NCBI GenBank assembly: GCA_963759125.1
Contig: CAVWXN010000005.1
Span: forward strand, 124,001-188,000
DNA: 64,000 nucleotides
Origin: JABDQA01 sp963759125
GTDB taxonomy: Bacteria; Desulfobacterota; Desulfobulbia; Desulfobulbales; Desulfocapsaceae
Direction of reading: 5' to 3'
The translations under genes and the position numbers were made by a program. Shown here in pieces: positions 54,183 through 63,931 of the stretch. Under the pieces are notes generated by a model that was not told the origin of the DNA, did no database searches, and saw nothing but the letters and a program-made list of their open reading frames with translations. Within the stretch, counting starts at the first letter, position 1, and each line of letters opens with the position of its first letter.

Positions 54183-55578
54183 AATTGCCATAATTGGGCA
54201 TCCCAACGAAGGGAAGTCATCCGTTCTTTCTACCCTGGCCGAGGACGACTCTGTCCGCATCAGTCCCTATCCCGGCGAGACCACAGTGTGCCGGAGTTTT
54301 CCGGTGATGATCGACAACCGAGAAATCATCCGCTTTGTCGACACACCTGGATTTCAGAACCCAGCCAAGATACTGGCACAACTAAAAACCCTGGAAGGCA
54401 GCAGTGAGGCTCGTCTTCAGGAACTCCTCAATTACTGCCGCTCGATAGATGAATTAGCCGAGGATTACGAGCTTTTAAAACCGATAACCCGTGGAGCGGC
54501 AATTATTTATGTGGTGAACGGTGCCCGTCCTATCCGCAGCGTCGACCGGGACGAAATGGAAATTATTCGGCTCATCGGCAAGCCGAGGATGGCGGTTATC
54601 AACAGCAAAGAAGAAGACGACCGCTACCTGCCGCAATGGAAGGACGAACTCGCCAGACACTTCAACTCGATCAGGCTGTTCAACGCCCACCATGCTACCT
54701 ACAGTGAGCGAATAGGGCTGCTGGAGGCCTTGAAATCGATCGACCAGGACTGGCAGCAGATCATGTCCGAGGTGGTGGAAACCATCAAGAAAGACTGGGA
54801 CAACCGCACCAGGACCACGGCACATATTATCGGTTCGCTATTGACCGAGAGTCTCAGCTTGAAAATGAGCTCCCAGGTCAGCAAGAGAGCGGACGAACAA
54901 CGGGTCAGTGCCAAATTGACCAAAAATTACACTAAAAAAATCGGGGAGTTGGAGAAAAATGCCCATGGGCAGATCAGAGCTCAGTTCAACCACAATCTCT
55001 ACGATTATAGACTGCCGCCCTATTCGATTTTACATGAAGAGATATTCAGCGAAAAGACCTGGCAGTTTCTTGGACTCTCCAAGCGCCAATTCATGCTGCT
55101 CGGCGGGATCGGCGGTGGGGCAATCGGTGCAGGAGTAGATGTCGCTGCCCTCGGACACGGCCTCGGGCTTTTCACCGCCCTGGGAACCATCGGTGGAGCC
55201 CTGGGGGCTTTGGGCACCAGAAAGAACCTCGATTACGAAGCCTCGCTGCTGGGCATCAGGATCAGCGGCCCCCAAGTCACCATCGGACCGGCTGGCTCCA
55301 TTGCCCTTCTTTTCGTGCTCACCAACCGGGCTCTTCATTTCTACAAACATATGGCCAATTGGTCCCATGGCCGTCGTGATCACGAATCGCCCCCGAATTC
55401 ACTGGAGGAAACTGGTTCCGCCAATTACACCAGCGGCTGGTCGGCCTCGGAGCTTAAGGTTGCCCATGATTTCTTCAAAACGGTTGATCGGCCCGAGTCG
55501 GAAAAGCACCAGGCCGCGGCAGCTAAGCTCGAAGAAATCCTTATCAGTTCACTCACGAAGATATCTTCTGTCAACTGA
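54172..55578 (+). CDS. DUF3482 GTPase
   Basis: A 468-residue protein starting MLAEIAIIGHPNEGKSSVLS, with P-loop GHPNEGKSS (G1), a DTPGFQNP G3 motif, and NSKEEDDR in the G4 region (NKxD is altered). A C-terminal part has hydrophobic Gly-rich segments (LLGGIGGGAIGAGVDVAALGHG, in part) that may insert in the membrane. The DUF3482 family sits with DUF2868 and is presumed to act on the membrane. The start at 54172 is chosen because its ATG overlaps the DUF2868 stop, and the P-loop then falls at the expected place; the longer frame from 53893 is unsupported. Confidence 0.82.
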   Translation: MLAEIAIIGHPNEGKSSVLSTLAEDDSVRISPYPGETTVCRSFPVMIDNREIIRFVDTPGFQNPAKILAQLKTLEGSSEARLQELLNYCRSIDELAEDYELLKPITRGAAIIYVVNGARPIRSVDRDEMEIIRLIGKPRMAVINSKEEDDRYLPQWKDELARHFNSIRLFNAHHATYSERIGLLEALKSIDQDWQQIMSEVVETIKKDWDNRTRTTAHIIGSLLTESLSLKMSSQVSKRADEQRVSAKLTKNYTKKIGELEKNAHGQIRAQFNHNLYDYRLPPYSILHEEIFSEKTWQFLGLSKRQFMLLGGIGGGAIGAGVDVAALGHGLGLFTALGTIGGALGALGTRKNLDYEASLLGIRISGPQVTIGPAGSIALLFVLTNRALHFYKHMANWSHGRRDHESPPNSLEETGSANYTSGWSASELKVAHDFFKTVDRPESEKHQAAAAKLEEILISSLTKISSVN

Positions 55579-56362
55579 TCCATAGCTTGTCAAGCACCGC
55601 CAAGATGACTTCACGTTCCCCTGCACTGAACGAGGAAAAGAGTTCCGCCGGTGGAGGGCAGATCACTTCCAGTCTCGTCCTTTTCGTCGGATGAACCAAC
55701 CGGATCCGATAAGAATGCAGGAGTATACGCCCGCTTCCGGTCTTAACCTCTGAACCATATTTCTGGTCGCCGCAAATGGGCCTATCAAGGGCTGCCAATT
55801 GGGCTCTGATCTGATGTTTACGGCCGCTAATCAGGCGGACGGCATGAAATCCCCACTCCCCGTTCACCAATATTGTTTTGAGTTTAAGACTTGCCGTCTG
55901 TCCTTTAGAAATATCATCATCGACAAAACTTTGGTCTTTTACCCGAGTCAGCCGGTGGGAGACCAGGCGCCAGTCTTCGGCTCCGCCATCTCTGGAAGGA
56001 TCGTCATCGGGTCCGGCGGCCGTAACCGCCAGATAGCACTTGGACAACTGCCGTTCTCTGATCTGTTCGCTGATTCTTCCTGCGCCTTTCGAGGTTTTCG
56101 CGAAAACCAGGAGTCCTGAAACCGGTTTATCGAGCCTTTGCACCATTCCCAGATAGACGTTTCCCGGTTTGTTGTCGCGAACCTTGAGGTAGTTTTTGAG
56201 GTGTTCCAGAAGCGACATTCGGCCGCTGGCATCAGCCTGGGTGAGCATCCCTGCAGGCTTATTGACAAAGAGGAGATGATTGTCCTCATAGAGGATCTCG
56301 GGAGTAAATTCCTCCGGCCCCCCAGAGAGTCTGCCGGTATTGTTCTCCTTGGCCAATTCCAA
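55571..56362 (-). CDS. RluA-family pseudouridine synthase
   Basis: A 263-residue enzyme that isomerises uridine in rRNA or tRNA. It has ILYEDNHLLFVNKPAGMLTQ, the catalytic motif MVQRLDKPVSGLLVFAKT (Asp in RLD), and GRKHQIRAQLA with YGSE following. Length is typical of RluA/RluC-type proteins without S4 domain. The target nucleotide cannot be fixed. The 3' end overlaps that of the GTPase gene by 8 bp, tail to tail. Confidence 0.9.
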   Translation of the reverse strand: MELAKENNTGRLSGGPEEFTPEILYEDNHLLFVNKPAGMLTQADASGRMSLLEHLKNYLKVRDNKPGNVYLGMVQRLDKPVSGLLVFAKTSKGAGRISEQIRERQLSKCYLAVTAAGPDDDPSRDGGAEDWRLVSHRLTRVKDQSFVDDDISKGQTASLKLKTILVNGEWGFHAVRLISGRKHQIRAQLAALDRPICGDQKYGSEVKTGSGRILLHSYRIRLVHPTKRTRLEVICPPPAELFSSFSAGEREVILAVLDKLWIS

Positions 56363-56540
56363 TATTCCTTTTTGAATATTTTTCGGTATTCAGTACAATA
56401 CGCGTTGCAATTCTGAGGTTCTAAAGCTTTTTCTTTTCAGATAACCTATAGGTTTACATCATGCGCCCTGTCAAGAAGAGTTGCACCGTCATTGATAAAT
56501 CATCCGGGTGCTTATGCCTGCCGAAACAGGGCCTCTTTCT

Positions 56541-58148
56541 ATGAACAGCCGGTTGCGCACAACTTTTCATATACTGATCGCCATCACCGCCTTTGTGGCG
56601 ATAAAAACGGCGGTCTCTTACACCGCCTTGTCGAGTTTCTCGATCATGTTTATCGAAGCCGAATTTGATCATGATGATGTGGTCGATGTCTATTTCGGAA
56701 GCACGGAAAAGGTTGGCTTTCGCGAAAAATTCAAGAAGCGATCCGAGAGCTTCGTTGGCGGCATAAAGAGCAGCAATCGAGTAGAGTTGAACAATCACGT
56801 GATCAGGAAACTACGGGTCGACACGGGCACTAAAGCCGGTCAGATAAAACTTTACTCGATCAAAATGATAAGCCATTTTGGGCCGGGTATTGAGCTTGAC
56901 CATCAGGCCATTTATGAAAACTTTTCAGCCAATCGCGCCATCGGCGCCTTTCGCCTGAAGAAAGACCATGTCCTCATCATAATAGATGGTGAGGACCCTT
57001 TCATCACCTACAACGGAGAGCTGGTTCAGCGTAATTTTTTTCTCGAAATATTGCTGCCGCTCATTTTCGGTCTTTTCTGCTATCTGGCCTGCGGACGCTT
57101 CTCCTATCAGTCGATTCATGCCTTTAACGATATTGGCGCCAAACGCTCATCCACCGGTCTTAATTTTGGCTCACTTGACGGTGTCAGAGGGTTGGCCGCC
57201 CTTCTTGTCCTCGCCCAGCATAGCGGCCTGACGAGGACCGGTGGAATATTCGGAGTATGGCTCTTTTTTTGCCTCAGCGGATTTCTACTTTCCAGCCCTT
57301 TTGTCAGACAACCGGCCCTGGCGATTTCCAGGCCTTACATGACGAGCTATCTGTTCAGGCGTATAAAACGAATCGTTCCCATGTATTACGTGATGATCAC
57401 CATCACTTTTCTGTTCGCTGGAAAAACGGTTGCGGCCATCCGACATTATCTTTTCCTGCAGGCCGACGGTCACTTCTGGTCCATCAGTCAGGAAATGTTC
57501 TTCTATCTGCTCCTGCCATTGGTTATGGCAAGCAGCTATCTGATCTGCCGAAATCGCGGGCTCCTTCATGTCGTCTTTCTCTCCCTCTGCGCCCTTGCCT
57601 CCCATCGCTTGCTCAGCACCGATATGGTAACGCTTTATGGCAACAATGCAGATCTAAAACCCATGGCCGGAATCTTCCTCACCGGTGTTGCTGCCGCCTT
57701 CGCCTATAACTTTCTCACCAGCCGTTTCGTATCTGCTCTGCAACTTCCTCTGAGTGCCACGCTCTTTTCGTTTACCGGTCTCCTGGTCCTTGGCACCTGT
57801 CTGTTCATGTCCGCCCATCCCTTCGAGCATCTCGCCCATTTCAACCCGTTGCAAAGTCCTGGAATTTTTGGTCTTGGTGCCGGCCTATTCATTCTCGCAA
57901 CCCTGCTGGCCAGAAACTCGATCCTGGACAAAACAATGAATCTGCTGCCGCTCAAAGCGGTGGGAATTGTCGGCTACAGCTTCTATCTAGTCCACCCGAA
58001 GATCATCGACTGCGTCCGCAGTGCAACCGATTATTTTGGAAACTATTACCCAACCGGGATAATGCTGTTCATGCTGGCGGGTGTCGCAGCCTACCTGGTC
58101 TCGATATTCACCTATTCGTATATCGAGCGCCCATTTATCAGCAAGTAG
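56541..58148 (+). CDS. Acyltransferase-3 (OafA-like) membrane protein with a periplasmic N-terminal insertion
   Basis: About 535 residues (ATG 56541 preferred; a GTG at 56508 would add 11). After an N-terminal helix there is a soluble, probably periplasmic, stretch of about 130 residues without recognised domains, a helix, and then the Acyl_transf_3 domain: LDGVRGLAALLVLAQHSGL with the catalytic His, GIFGVWLFFCLSGFLLS, and a RRIKRIVPMYYV motif. It has about ten helices, ending near FTYSYIERPFISK. The family O-acetylates surface polysaccharides; substrate unknown. Ordinary OafA proteins lack this N-terminal part. Confidence 0.8.
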   Translation: MNSRLRTTFHILIAITAFVAIKTAVSYTALSSFSIMFIEAEFDHDDVVDVYFGSTEKVGFREKFKKRSESFVGGIKSSNRVELNNHVIRKLRVDTGTKAGQIKLYSIKMISHFGPGIELDHQAIYENFSANRAIGAFRLKKDHVLIIIDGEDPFITYNGELVQRNFFLEILLPLIFGLFCYLACGRFSYQSIHAFNDIGAKRSSTGLNFGSLDGVRGLAALLVLAQHSGLTRTGGIFGVWLFFCLSGFLLSSPFVRQPALAISRPYMTSYLFRRIKRIVPMYYVMITITFLFAGKTVAAIRHYLFLQADGHFWSISQEMFFYLLLPLVMASSYLICRNRGLLHVVFLSLCALASHRLLSTDMVTLYGNNADLKPMAGIFLTGVAAAFAYNFLTSRFVSALQLPLSATLFSFTGLLVLGTCLFMSAHPFEHLAHFNPLQSPGIFGLGAGLFILATLLARNSILDKTMNLLPLKAVGIVGYSFYLVHPKIIDCVRSATDYFGNYYPTGIMLFMLAGVAAYLVSIFTYSYIERPFISK

Positions 58149-58184
58149 GCCTGGCCTGTACCAGCACCCGACCCAGACTACCTA

Positions 58185-59019
58185 TTATCTGCCATAACGA
58201 TCGGTGTAATTTCTGAATATTTCCATAGCCTTAAGGGTCACAGGGCCCGGAGTTCGGTTGCCGATATCTGTGGTCATCGACCTGGACCACCGGGACCACC
58301 TCTTTGGTTGATGAGGCCATGAATACCTCATCGGACTCCAGAAGTTCCTGCCTGGGCACTGGTCGTAATTCAAGGGGAAGTTCCTGTTTTAAAAGCTCGA
58401 GGAGCACATCCCTGGTGATCCCGGGCAGGATTTCATCGGCGGGGGTGACGACCGAATTGTTACGGACTATGAAAAGATTCGAGGTCGTCCCTTCCAGCAC
58501 CTGGTCGGCCTGGTTCACGTATATCGATTCAATGGCACCCGCCGCCTGGGCGTCCTGGAGGGTGACAATGGCTCTAATATAATCGGTGCTCTTGGCACCT
58601 GGTATATAACGGTTCATCCGGGTTGTTATGATCTTGATTCCATCCGTATACCAGCTCTCCGGAAAAGGTTTTACAGGACGCACCATTACCAGCAGCCGGG
58701 GATGCTGACCGGGCGAAATAGAGTCTTCACTGTCACCACCGGTGATCAGCAGCCGGATATTGGATTCAGCGTTGTTATTCCTGGCCAGGGTCTGGTCTAC
58801 AATGGTGCTCAGATCCTCCAGACTCCACGGGCAGCCAAGACCGATCAGGGCGGCAGAGTTGCGCAGCCTCTTCAGGTGGGCCTCGAGATGAAACGGATGA
58901 CCGTTGTAGGTCCGCAGAAAATCAAACACGGCGTAACCCCGCAGAATTGCCAGATCGGTTACCGGCAGTACCGCCTCAGATTCATCAACGAAGTTCCCAT
59001 CAATGTAATAGATGCTCAT
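58185..59019 (-). CDS. PLP-dependent class IV aminotransferase (branched-chain or D-amino acid type), apparent frameshift near 58260
   Basis: About 277 residues. The start is set at 59019 (GGGAGAAAGAT ahead of MSIYYIDGNFVDESEAVLP). It shows GYAVFDFLRTYNGHPFHLEAH, the fold-type IV region with KSTDYIRAIVTLQDAQAAGA (PLP Lys), a SIYVNQADQVLEGTTSNLFI loop, and ILPGITRDVLLEL. Dropping one base near 58260 restores VDDHRIGNRTPGPVTLKAME and the GR end at 58185. It resembles BCAT, aminodeoxychorismate lyase or D-alanine transaminase; which of these is unclear. No neighbour settles the pathway. Confidence 0.75.
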
Positions 59020-59152
59020 ATCTTTCTCCCTGCGGTTGCCCCGCCCCATTGAACATTTTCTCAAACCGTTGTGTTTAAACACTATAATATTGCCCTGCAG
59101 TTTACCACTAAATTTGCCGGGTTCGGATAAAGTGATGGGCAGGAAAGTGTGG

Positions 59153-59192
59153 TTGACATTAGTAGTTGACTGGTTAATAGTTGTCTGGTCAA
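59153..59192 (+). promoter_or_regulatory. Promoter and MarR-type operator ahead of the efflux operon
   Basis: TTGACA at 59153-59158 with TAATAG 16 nt later forms a plausible promoter. Two near-identical 12-mers, TTGACTGGTTAA (59166-59177) and TTGTCTGGTCAA (59181-59192), overlap it and would block it if bound, consistent with MarR autoregulation. Confidence 0.5.
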
Positions 59193-59209
59193 CATAACAG
59201 GACATTACC

Positions 59210-59659
59210 ATGGGCACCTGCCACCACGATTCTTTAGGCCGCCGGATTTACCTCACCTCGCAGGCCATTCGCAATAATATTGATCGACTGCTCAAGCCAT
59301 TCGATCTCACCAGAGAGCAGCTTCATCTGCTCAGCAACCTGGACCGGCAGAAGGGCATGACCCAAAGTGAAATTGGAGTTTTGATCGGAAAAAGTCCCGC
59401 CAATATGACCAGGATACTTGACAGGCTCGAAAAAAAGAATTTGATAGTCAGGCGTGATAATCCTGAAGATCGGCGTTCGCAACTGGTGCTCCTGACCATT
59501 GAAGGAGCCGAACTCAGCAGGGAAATGTCGCGTCTGATAAAGGCGCTTTCCAGCAGAATCGAAGAAAATATAGACAAGGAAGATAGGGCCGTGGTAGTCA
59601 AGGTGCTCGCCCAAATGGAAGCAAATCTTCTCCAAATATCCAAAGATCCAGGAGTTTGA
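59210..59659 (+). CDS. MarR-family transcriptional regulator
   Basis: A 149-residue winged-helix protein: LTREQLHLLSNLDRQKGMTQ, SEIGVLIGKSPANMTRILDRLEKKNLI (recognition helix) and DPEDRRSQLVLLT-like wing (NPEDRRSQLVLLT). It is the first gene of the operon with the adaptor and pump, two bases ahead of the adaptor, and probably represses all three until an efflux substrate binds. The upstream tandem repeats are its likely operator. Confidence 0.93.
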   Translation: MGTCHHDSLGRRIYLTSQAIRNNIDRLLKPFDLTREQLHLLSNLDRQKGMTQSEIGVLIGKSPANMTRILDRLEKKNLIVRRDNPEDRRSQLVLLTIEGAELSREMSRLIKALSSRIEENIDKEDRAVVVKVLAQMEANLLQISKDPGV

Positions 59660-59660
59660 A

Positions 59661-60722
59661 ATGACTGGTAAACATCTTTTCACCGCTGCAGCAGCAATCA
59701 TACTGCTCACGATTGGCCAGCCCGTTCTCGCGGCCGATGGTCCGCCGCCGGCCAATGTTAAGGTTGCTCCTGTGACCCAGGAAGAAGTGGCACAGACCAG
59801 GACAGTCATCGGGGTTCTCTACTACGAGCGGATTAGTCATATTTCAACAGAACTGGCCGCTCTCGTTGAAAGTGTTGAAGTGAATCAGGGGGATGTGGTC
59901 AAGAAAGGGGACCCGCTGGTAATTCTCAATACCGAGATTCTCGATGAGGAAATTGTTTTTCAGCAGGCCAAGCTCAAACAGATTGAGCTGCGCATTGCCA
60001 ACGTCGAGAAAAATTACAAACGACTGGAACGACTCTTCGGCAAAGCCGGTGTATCGGAGAGGGAGCGGGATAACGCCCTGTTCGAGTATGAAAATGCCCA
60101 GATCGAGAAACAGGCCACTCAGGCAACCCTGCAGAAGCTTAAAATTCAGAAGAAGAGATCGGAAATTTCCGCTCCCTTCAACGGTATAATCCTGACCAAG
60201 GACGTCGATTCGGGAAGCTGGGTCCAACCTGGACGACAGCTCGTATCAATCGGCTCCAGCGAAGATCTGTTTATCAGGGCTCCCATTTCCGAGTCCATCC
60301 TCCAGTATATTGAACTGGGCCAAACGCTTCCCGTCACCATAACCGCTTTTGGAAAGGAACTGACCGGCACCTTGGAAGACATCGATCCCGTGGCCGATAT
60401 GAAAACCAAAAACGTCTACCTCAAAATTTCCATCGAGCCTCAGGACCTGATCGCCCAGAATATGTCTGCCACCGTTTCCGTGCCTGCCAGCACCAGGCAG
60501 CAACTATCAATCATCAACCGCGCCTCGTTGGTGAAATTCCAGGGCAAGGACTTTGTTTATACGGTCAAGGAGGGCAAGGCCGCCATTCTTCCCGTCAACA
60601 TCGTCGCCTATCTCGGCGATAAAGTGGGCGTCGACAACCCCTATATCGTCCCGGGCATGCCGGTGGTAACCGAGGGCAACGAACGGCTGCGTCCGGATCA
60701 GCCTGTGATTGTTGGAGAATAA
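59661..60722 (+). CDS. RND efflux periplasmic adaptor (membrane fusion protein)
   Basis: A 353-residue protein with a signal peptide ending VLA, then the lipoyl half-motifs ALVESVEVNQGDVVKKGDPL and SAPFNGIILTKDVDSGSWVQPG, a coiled-coil hairpin between (QAKLKQIELRIANVEKNYKR), a beta-barrel section and a C-terminal membrane-proximal domain. It links the RND pump to an outer-membrane channel; no such channel gene is in the window. It overlaps the operon tightly with only two bases on each side. Confidence 0.93.
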   Translation: MTGKHLFTAAAAIILLTIGQPVLAADGPPPANVKVAPVTQEEVAQTRTVIGVLYYERISHISTELAALVESVEVNQGDVVKKGDPLVILNTEILDEEIVFQQAKLKQIELRIANVEKNYKRLERLFGKAGVSERERDNALFEYENAQIEKQATQATLQKLKIQKKRSEISAPFNGIILTKDVDSGSWVQPGRQLVSIGSSEDLFIRAPISESILQYIELGQTLPVTITAFGKELTGTLEDIDPVADMKTKNVYLKISIEPQDLIAQNMSATVSVPASTRQQLSIINRASLVKFQGKDFVYTVKEGKAAILPVNIVAYLGDKVGVDNPYIVPGMPVVTEGNERLRPDQPVIVGE

Positions 60723-60723
60723 C

Positions 60724-63700
60724 ATGGACATCGTCAGATACGCTCTCGACAAGCCGGTTTCCATCATCGTGGCGGTAATTCTCTTGATCACCTTTGGGCT
60801 CATAGGCCTCAACTCTCTGCCGGTCCAACTCACCCCTGACGTCGAAAAGCCGCAGATATCGGTACAGACCAGCTGGGGCGGGGCAACTCCCTACGAAATC
60901 GAAAAAGACATTGTTGAAAAACAGGAAGAGGTGCTCAAGGGACTGACCGGGCTCACCAAGATGGAGAGCTCCAGCTACAACAATTTCGGCGAAATCACCC
61001 TGACCTTTTCGCTCGGCACTGATCTCGACGACGCCTTGCTGCGGGTTTCCAACAAGCTCAATGAGGTGTCAGACTACCCCGAGAACGCCAAACGACCGCG
61101 CATCGATGCCTCGGGTGCCAGCAGCTCGCCAGTGATCTGGTCGGCCTTGAAGCCAACACCAGAAAACGAGGAACCCATCAATCACTACCGAACCTTTTTC
61201 GAGAACGAGATCAGGCAGAACCTGGAGCGGGTCGAGGGTGTCGGCTCCCTGCTGGTTTTCGGCGGCACCGAAGAAGAATTGCACGTGGAACTCGATATCA
61301 GGAAAATGGCCCGTTACAACATCACCTTCGACCAAGTTACCGGGGCGATCACCAGCTCCAATTCGACCATTTCGGCCGGCGTCATGGGGGTGGGGCGTAA
61401 GAACTATCGGATTCGGACAGTGGGTCAATTTCAATCACCGGCCGAAGCGCTCGATGTGGTGGTCTATGAAGATGGAATGTCGAGGGTTTATCTTGGAGAC
61501 ATCGTCAATGTCTCCAAAGGCTTCGCCAAGGAACAGGGGGCGGTCCTGCACAACGCCGAACAGATCCTTGTCGTCGGTATACAAAAAGAACAGGGCGCCA
61601 ATGTCCTGGATATGACCGACAGTGTCGAGCGCGAGGTCAACCGCCTGAACGAAACCATCCTCAAGGATCAGGGGCTCTACCTGGAAATCCTCTACGACGA
61701 GAGGCCGTACATTAACACCGCCATTCGCCTGGTGAAGCAGAACGTGCTGATCGGCGGACTGCTGGCCATCGCCGTACTGATGACCTTTCTGCGCAGCGTC
61801 AGGTCGACGCTCACCACCGCCCTGGCGATACCGATTTCGGTCATCGGCTGCTTCATCTTTCTCTGGCTCAGCAATCGCAGCTTCAACGTGGTCAGCCTGG
61901 CGGGCATATCCTTCGCCGTCGGTATGCTGGTCGACAACTCCATTGTCGTGCTGGAAAATATCGATCGCCACCGTAACATGGGTAAGAACGCCTATCAGGC
62001 GGCCCTTGACGGCACCAAGGAAATATGGGGCGCAGTCTTCGCTTCCACGGCGACGACGGTGGCTGTATTTCTTCCGGTTATATTCATGCAGGAGGAAGCC
62101 GGACAGCTGTTTCGCGATATCGCCATCGCGATCACCTTTTCGATCATGATCAGCTTTCTGGTATCCATTACCGTGATACCAACTCTGATCAACCTGCTCT
62201 ATAAAAGAAGCGAGAAGAAATCGGAAAACTGGCTGCAGAAATCAGTGGTCGGCCCGTTTTTCGTCAAAATCATTATGGGCTTTTCCAGCATCTGCCTGGC
62301 CAACGTGTTCACGCGGGTGGTTACCGTCGTACTGTTCACCGCCCTGTCCATCGGCATCGTCTTCTGGCTCCGCCCCAGTGCCGAGTATCTGCCCCAGGGC
62401 AACCGCAACTTCGTGCTCAATATCCTCATTCCTCCGCCCGGCTATTCGATCGAAAAATACAAAGAGATCGGCGCCCTTATTTTTGAGCAGGCCGCTCCTT
62501 TTTACGAGGAGAACAATCCCATGGGTATCGCGCCGATCAAGGATATGTTCTATGTCGGTGCCGACCGGATAACGCTGTTCGGAGCCCAGTCGATCTATGA
62601 AACCAGGGCCCGGGAAATGATGGGTCTGTTCATGAAGATCATGAACTCCATACCCGGCTATTTCGGGGTTTCCATCCAGGTTGGTATATTTCAGTCGGAA
62701 CTGGGCGGCGGCCGTACAGTGGACGTCAACGTATCCGGTGAGAATATCGACACTATCGTCGCTGGTTCCCGGGCCATCTTCGGTGCCGTGGGGCAGAAAA
62801 TTCCCGGTTCACAGACCAGGCCGATTCCCTCGCTGGAAACCAGCTATCCGGAAATTCGCGTGCTACCCGACAAGGAGCGACTGGCAGCCAACGGCCTCAG
62901 CGAGCGCGACCTCGGCATCTATGTCGATATCCTCATGGACGGCAGGAAAATAGATGATTATCGGCCGGCAGGGATCAAGCAGATTGATCTCGTCCTCAAA
63001 GGCAGTGACGAGCGGTTCGACTCTCCAGAAGAGTTGCTGAACGCTACCCTCGTCAACCGCTACGGCGATCTCATCAAGGTCGGTGATGTCGCCAGCCTCG
63101 CCTATGGTGAAGGCATGCCCCAGATACAACATCTCGAGCGCAAGCGCACCATCACCCTGCAAGTCACGCCACCCGCTGACCTGGCGCTGCAGGATGCAAT
63201 CAACATCATAGAAAACGAAATCATCAGTACCCTGGAGCAGGCTGGTCAGCTCGAAGGTCTGCAGATAAGTATCGGCGGCAACGCCGATAAACTTTTGGAG
63301 ACGGGTAAAGCGCTGCAGTGGAACCTGCTTCTGGCCCTGCTTATTACCTATCTTTTGATGGCAGCCCTGTTCGAAAATTTTATTTATCCATTCATAATTC
63401 TCTTTACCGTACCGCTGGCTGCAGCCGGCGGCTTCATCGGTCTGCTGGCGGTCAATACCTTCGTGGCCCCTCAGGGATTCGACATTCTCGCCATGCTGGG
63501 TTTTATCATCCTGATCGGTACCGTGGTCAACAACGCCATTCTGATCGTCCATCAATCACTGAACAACGTTCGTTATCACGGCCTGGCTGGCGTGCCGGCT
63601 GTGTCCGACGCAGTGAGAACCAGGATCAGGCCGATTTTCATGAGTGCCACGACCTCGATTCTGGCCATGAGCCCGCTGGTCATTGCCACCGGCTCCGGTT

Positions 63701-63837
63701 CAGAACTGTATCGCGGACTAGGCTCGATTCTTCTTGGAGGGCTCGCTCTCTCAACCGTCTTTACCCTGTTCGTAATTCCTGCGCTTCTGGCCTTTGTCAT
63801 CGGTTTTGAAAAGAGCAGGACCGAGGAGCACGGATAG
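60724..63837 (+). CDS. RND-family efflux transporter
   Basis: The 1037-residue inner-membrane pump has the RND two-fold repeat of twelve helices and two large periplasmic loops. Characteristic runs are LDKPVSIIVAVILLITFGLIGL, FAVGMLVDNSIVVLENIDRH (the single D of the proton relay helix in HAE-1 type pumps), and ITRIRPIFMSATTSILAMSPLV-like VRTRIRPIFMSATTSILAMS. ATG 60724 is chosen one base past the adaptor stop; the longer frame from a TTG at 60709 is less likely. It is of the hydrophobe/amphiphile type rather than the heavy-metal group, judged by the helix-4 motif, and is probably a drug or solvent pump. Confidence 0.93.
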   Translation: MDIVRYALDKPVSIIVAVILLITFGLIGLNSLPVQLTPDVEKPQISVQTSWGGATPYEIEKDIVEKQEEVLKGLTGLTKMESSSYNNFGEITLTFSLGTDLDDALLRVSNKLNEVSDYPENAKRPRIDASGASSSPVIWSALKPTPENEEPINHYRTFFENEIRQNLERVEGVGSLLVFGGTEEELHVELDIRKMARYNITFDQVTGAITSSNSTISAGVMGVGRKNYRIRTVGQFQSPAEALDVVVYEDGMSRVYLGDIVNVSKGFAKEQGAVLHNAEQILVVGIQKEQGANVLDMTDSVEREVNRLNETILKDQGLYLEILYDERPYINTAIRLVKQNVLIGGLLAIAVLMTFLRSVRSTLTTALAIPISVIGCFIFLWLSNRSFNVVSLAGISFAVGMLVDNSIVVLENIDRHRNMGKNAYQAALDGTKEIWGAVFASTATTVAVFLPVIFMQEEAGQLFRDIAIAITFSIMISFLVSITVIPTLINLLYKRSEKKSENWLQKSVVGPFFVKIIMGFSSICLANVFTRVVTVVLFTALSIGIVFWLRPSAEYLPQGNRNFVLNILIPPPGYSIEKYKEIGALIFEQAAPFYEENNPMGIAPIKDMFYVGADRITLFGAQSIYETRAREMMGLFMKIMNSIPGYFGVSIQVGIFQSELGGGRTVDVNVSGENIDTIVAGSRAIFGAVGQKIPGSQTRPIPSLETSYPEIRVLPDKERLAANGLSERDLGIYVDILMDGRKIDDYRPAGIKQIDLVLKGSDERFDSPEELLNATLVNRYGDLIKVGDVASLAYGEGMPQIQHLERKRTITLQVTPPADLALQDAINIIENEIISTLEQAGQLEGLQISIGGNADKLLETGKALQWNLLLALLITYLLMAALFENFIYPFIILFTVPLAAAGGFIGLLAVNTFVAPQGFDILAMLGFIILIGTVVNNAILIVHQSLNNVRYHGLAGVPAVSDAVRTRIRPIFMSATTSILAMSPLVIATGSGSELYRGLGSILLGGLALSTVFTLFVIPALLAFVIGFEKSRTEEHG

Positions 63838-63931
63838 ACAGGGTTGAACCAGGATAACTCAGACGGAACTGGGCTTTAGCTTTAATCGTGATTACAATCG
63901 GTATAACCCCAGCCGAATAGAGAGGAACAAC

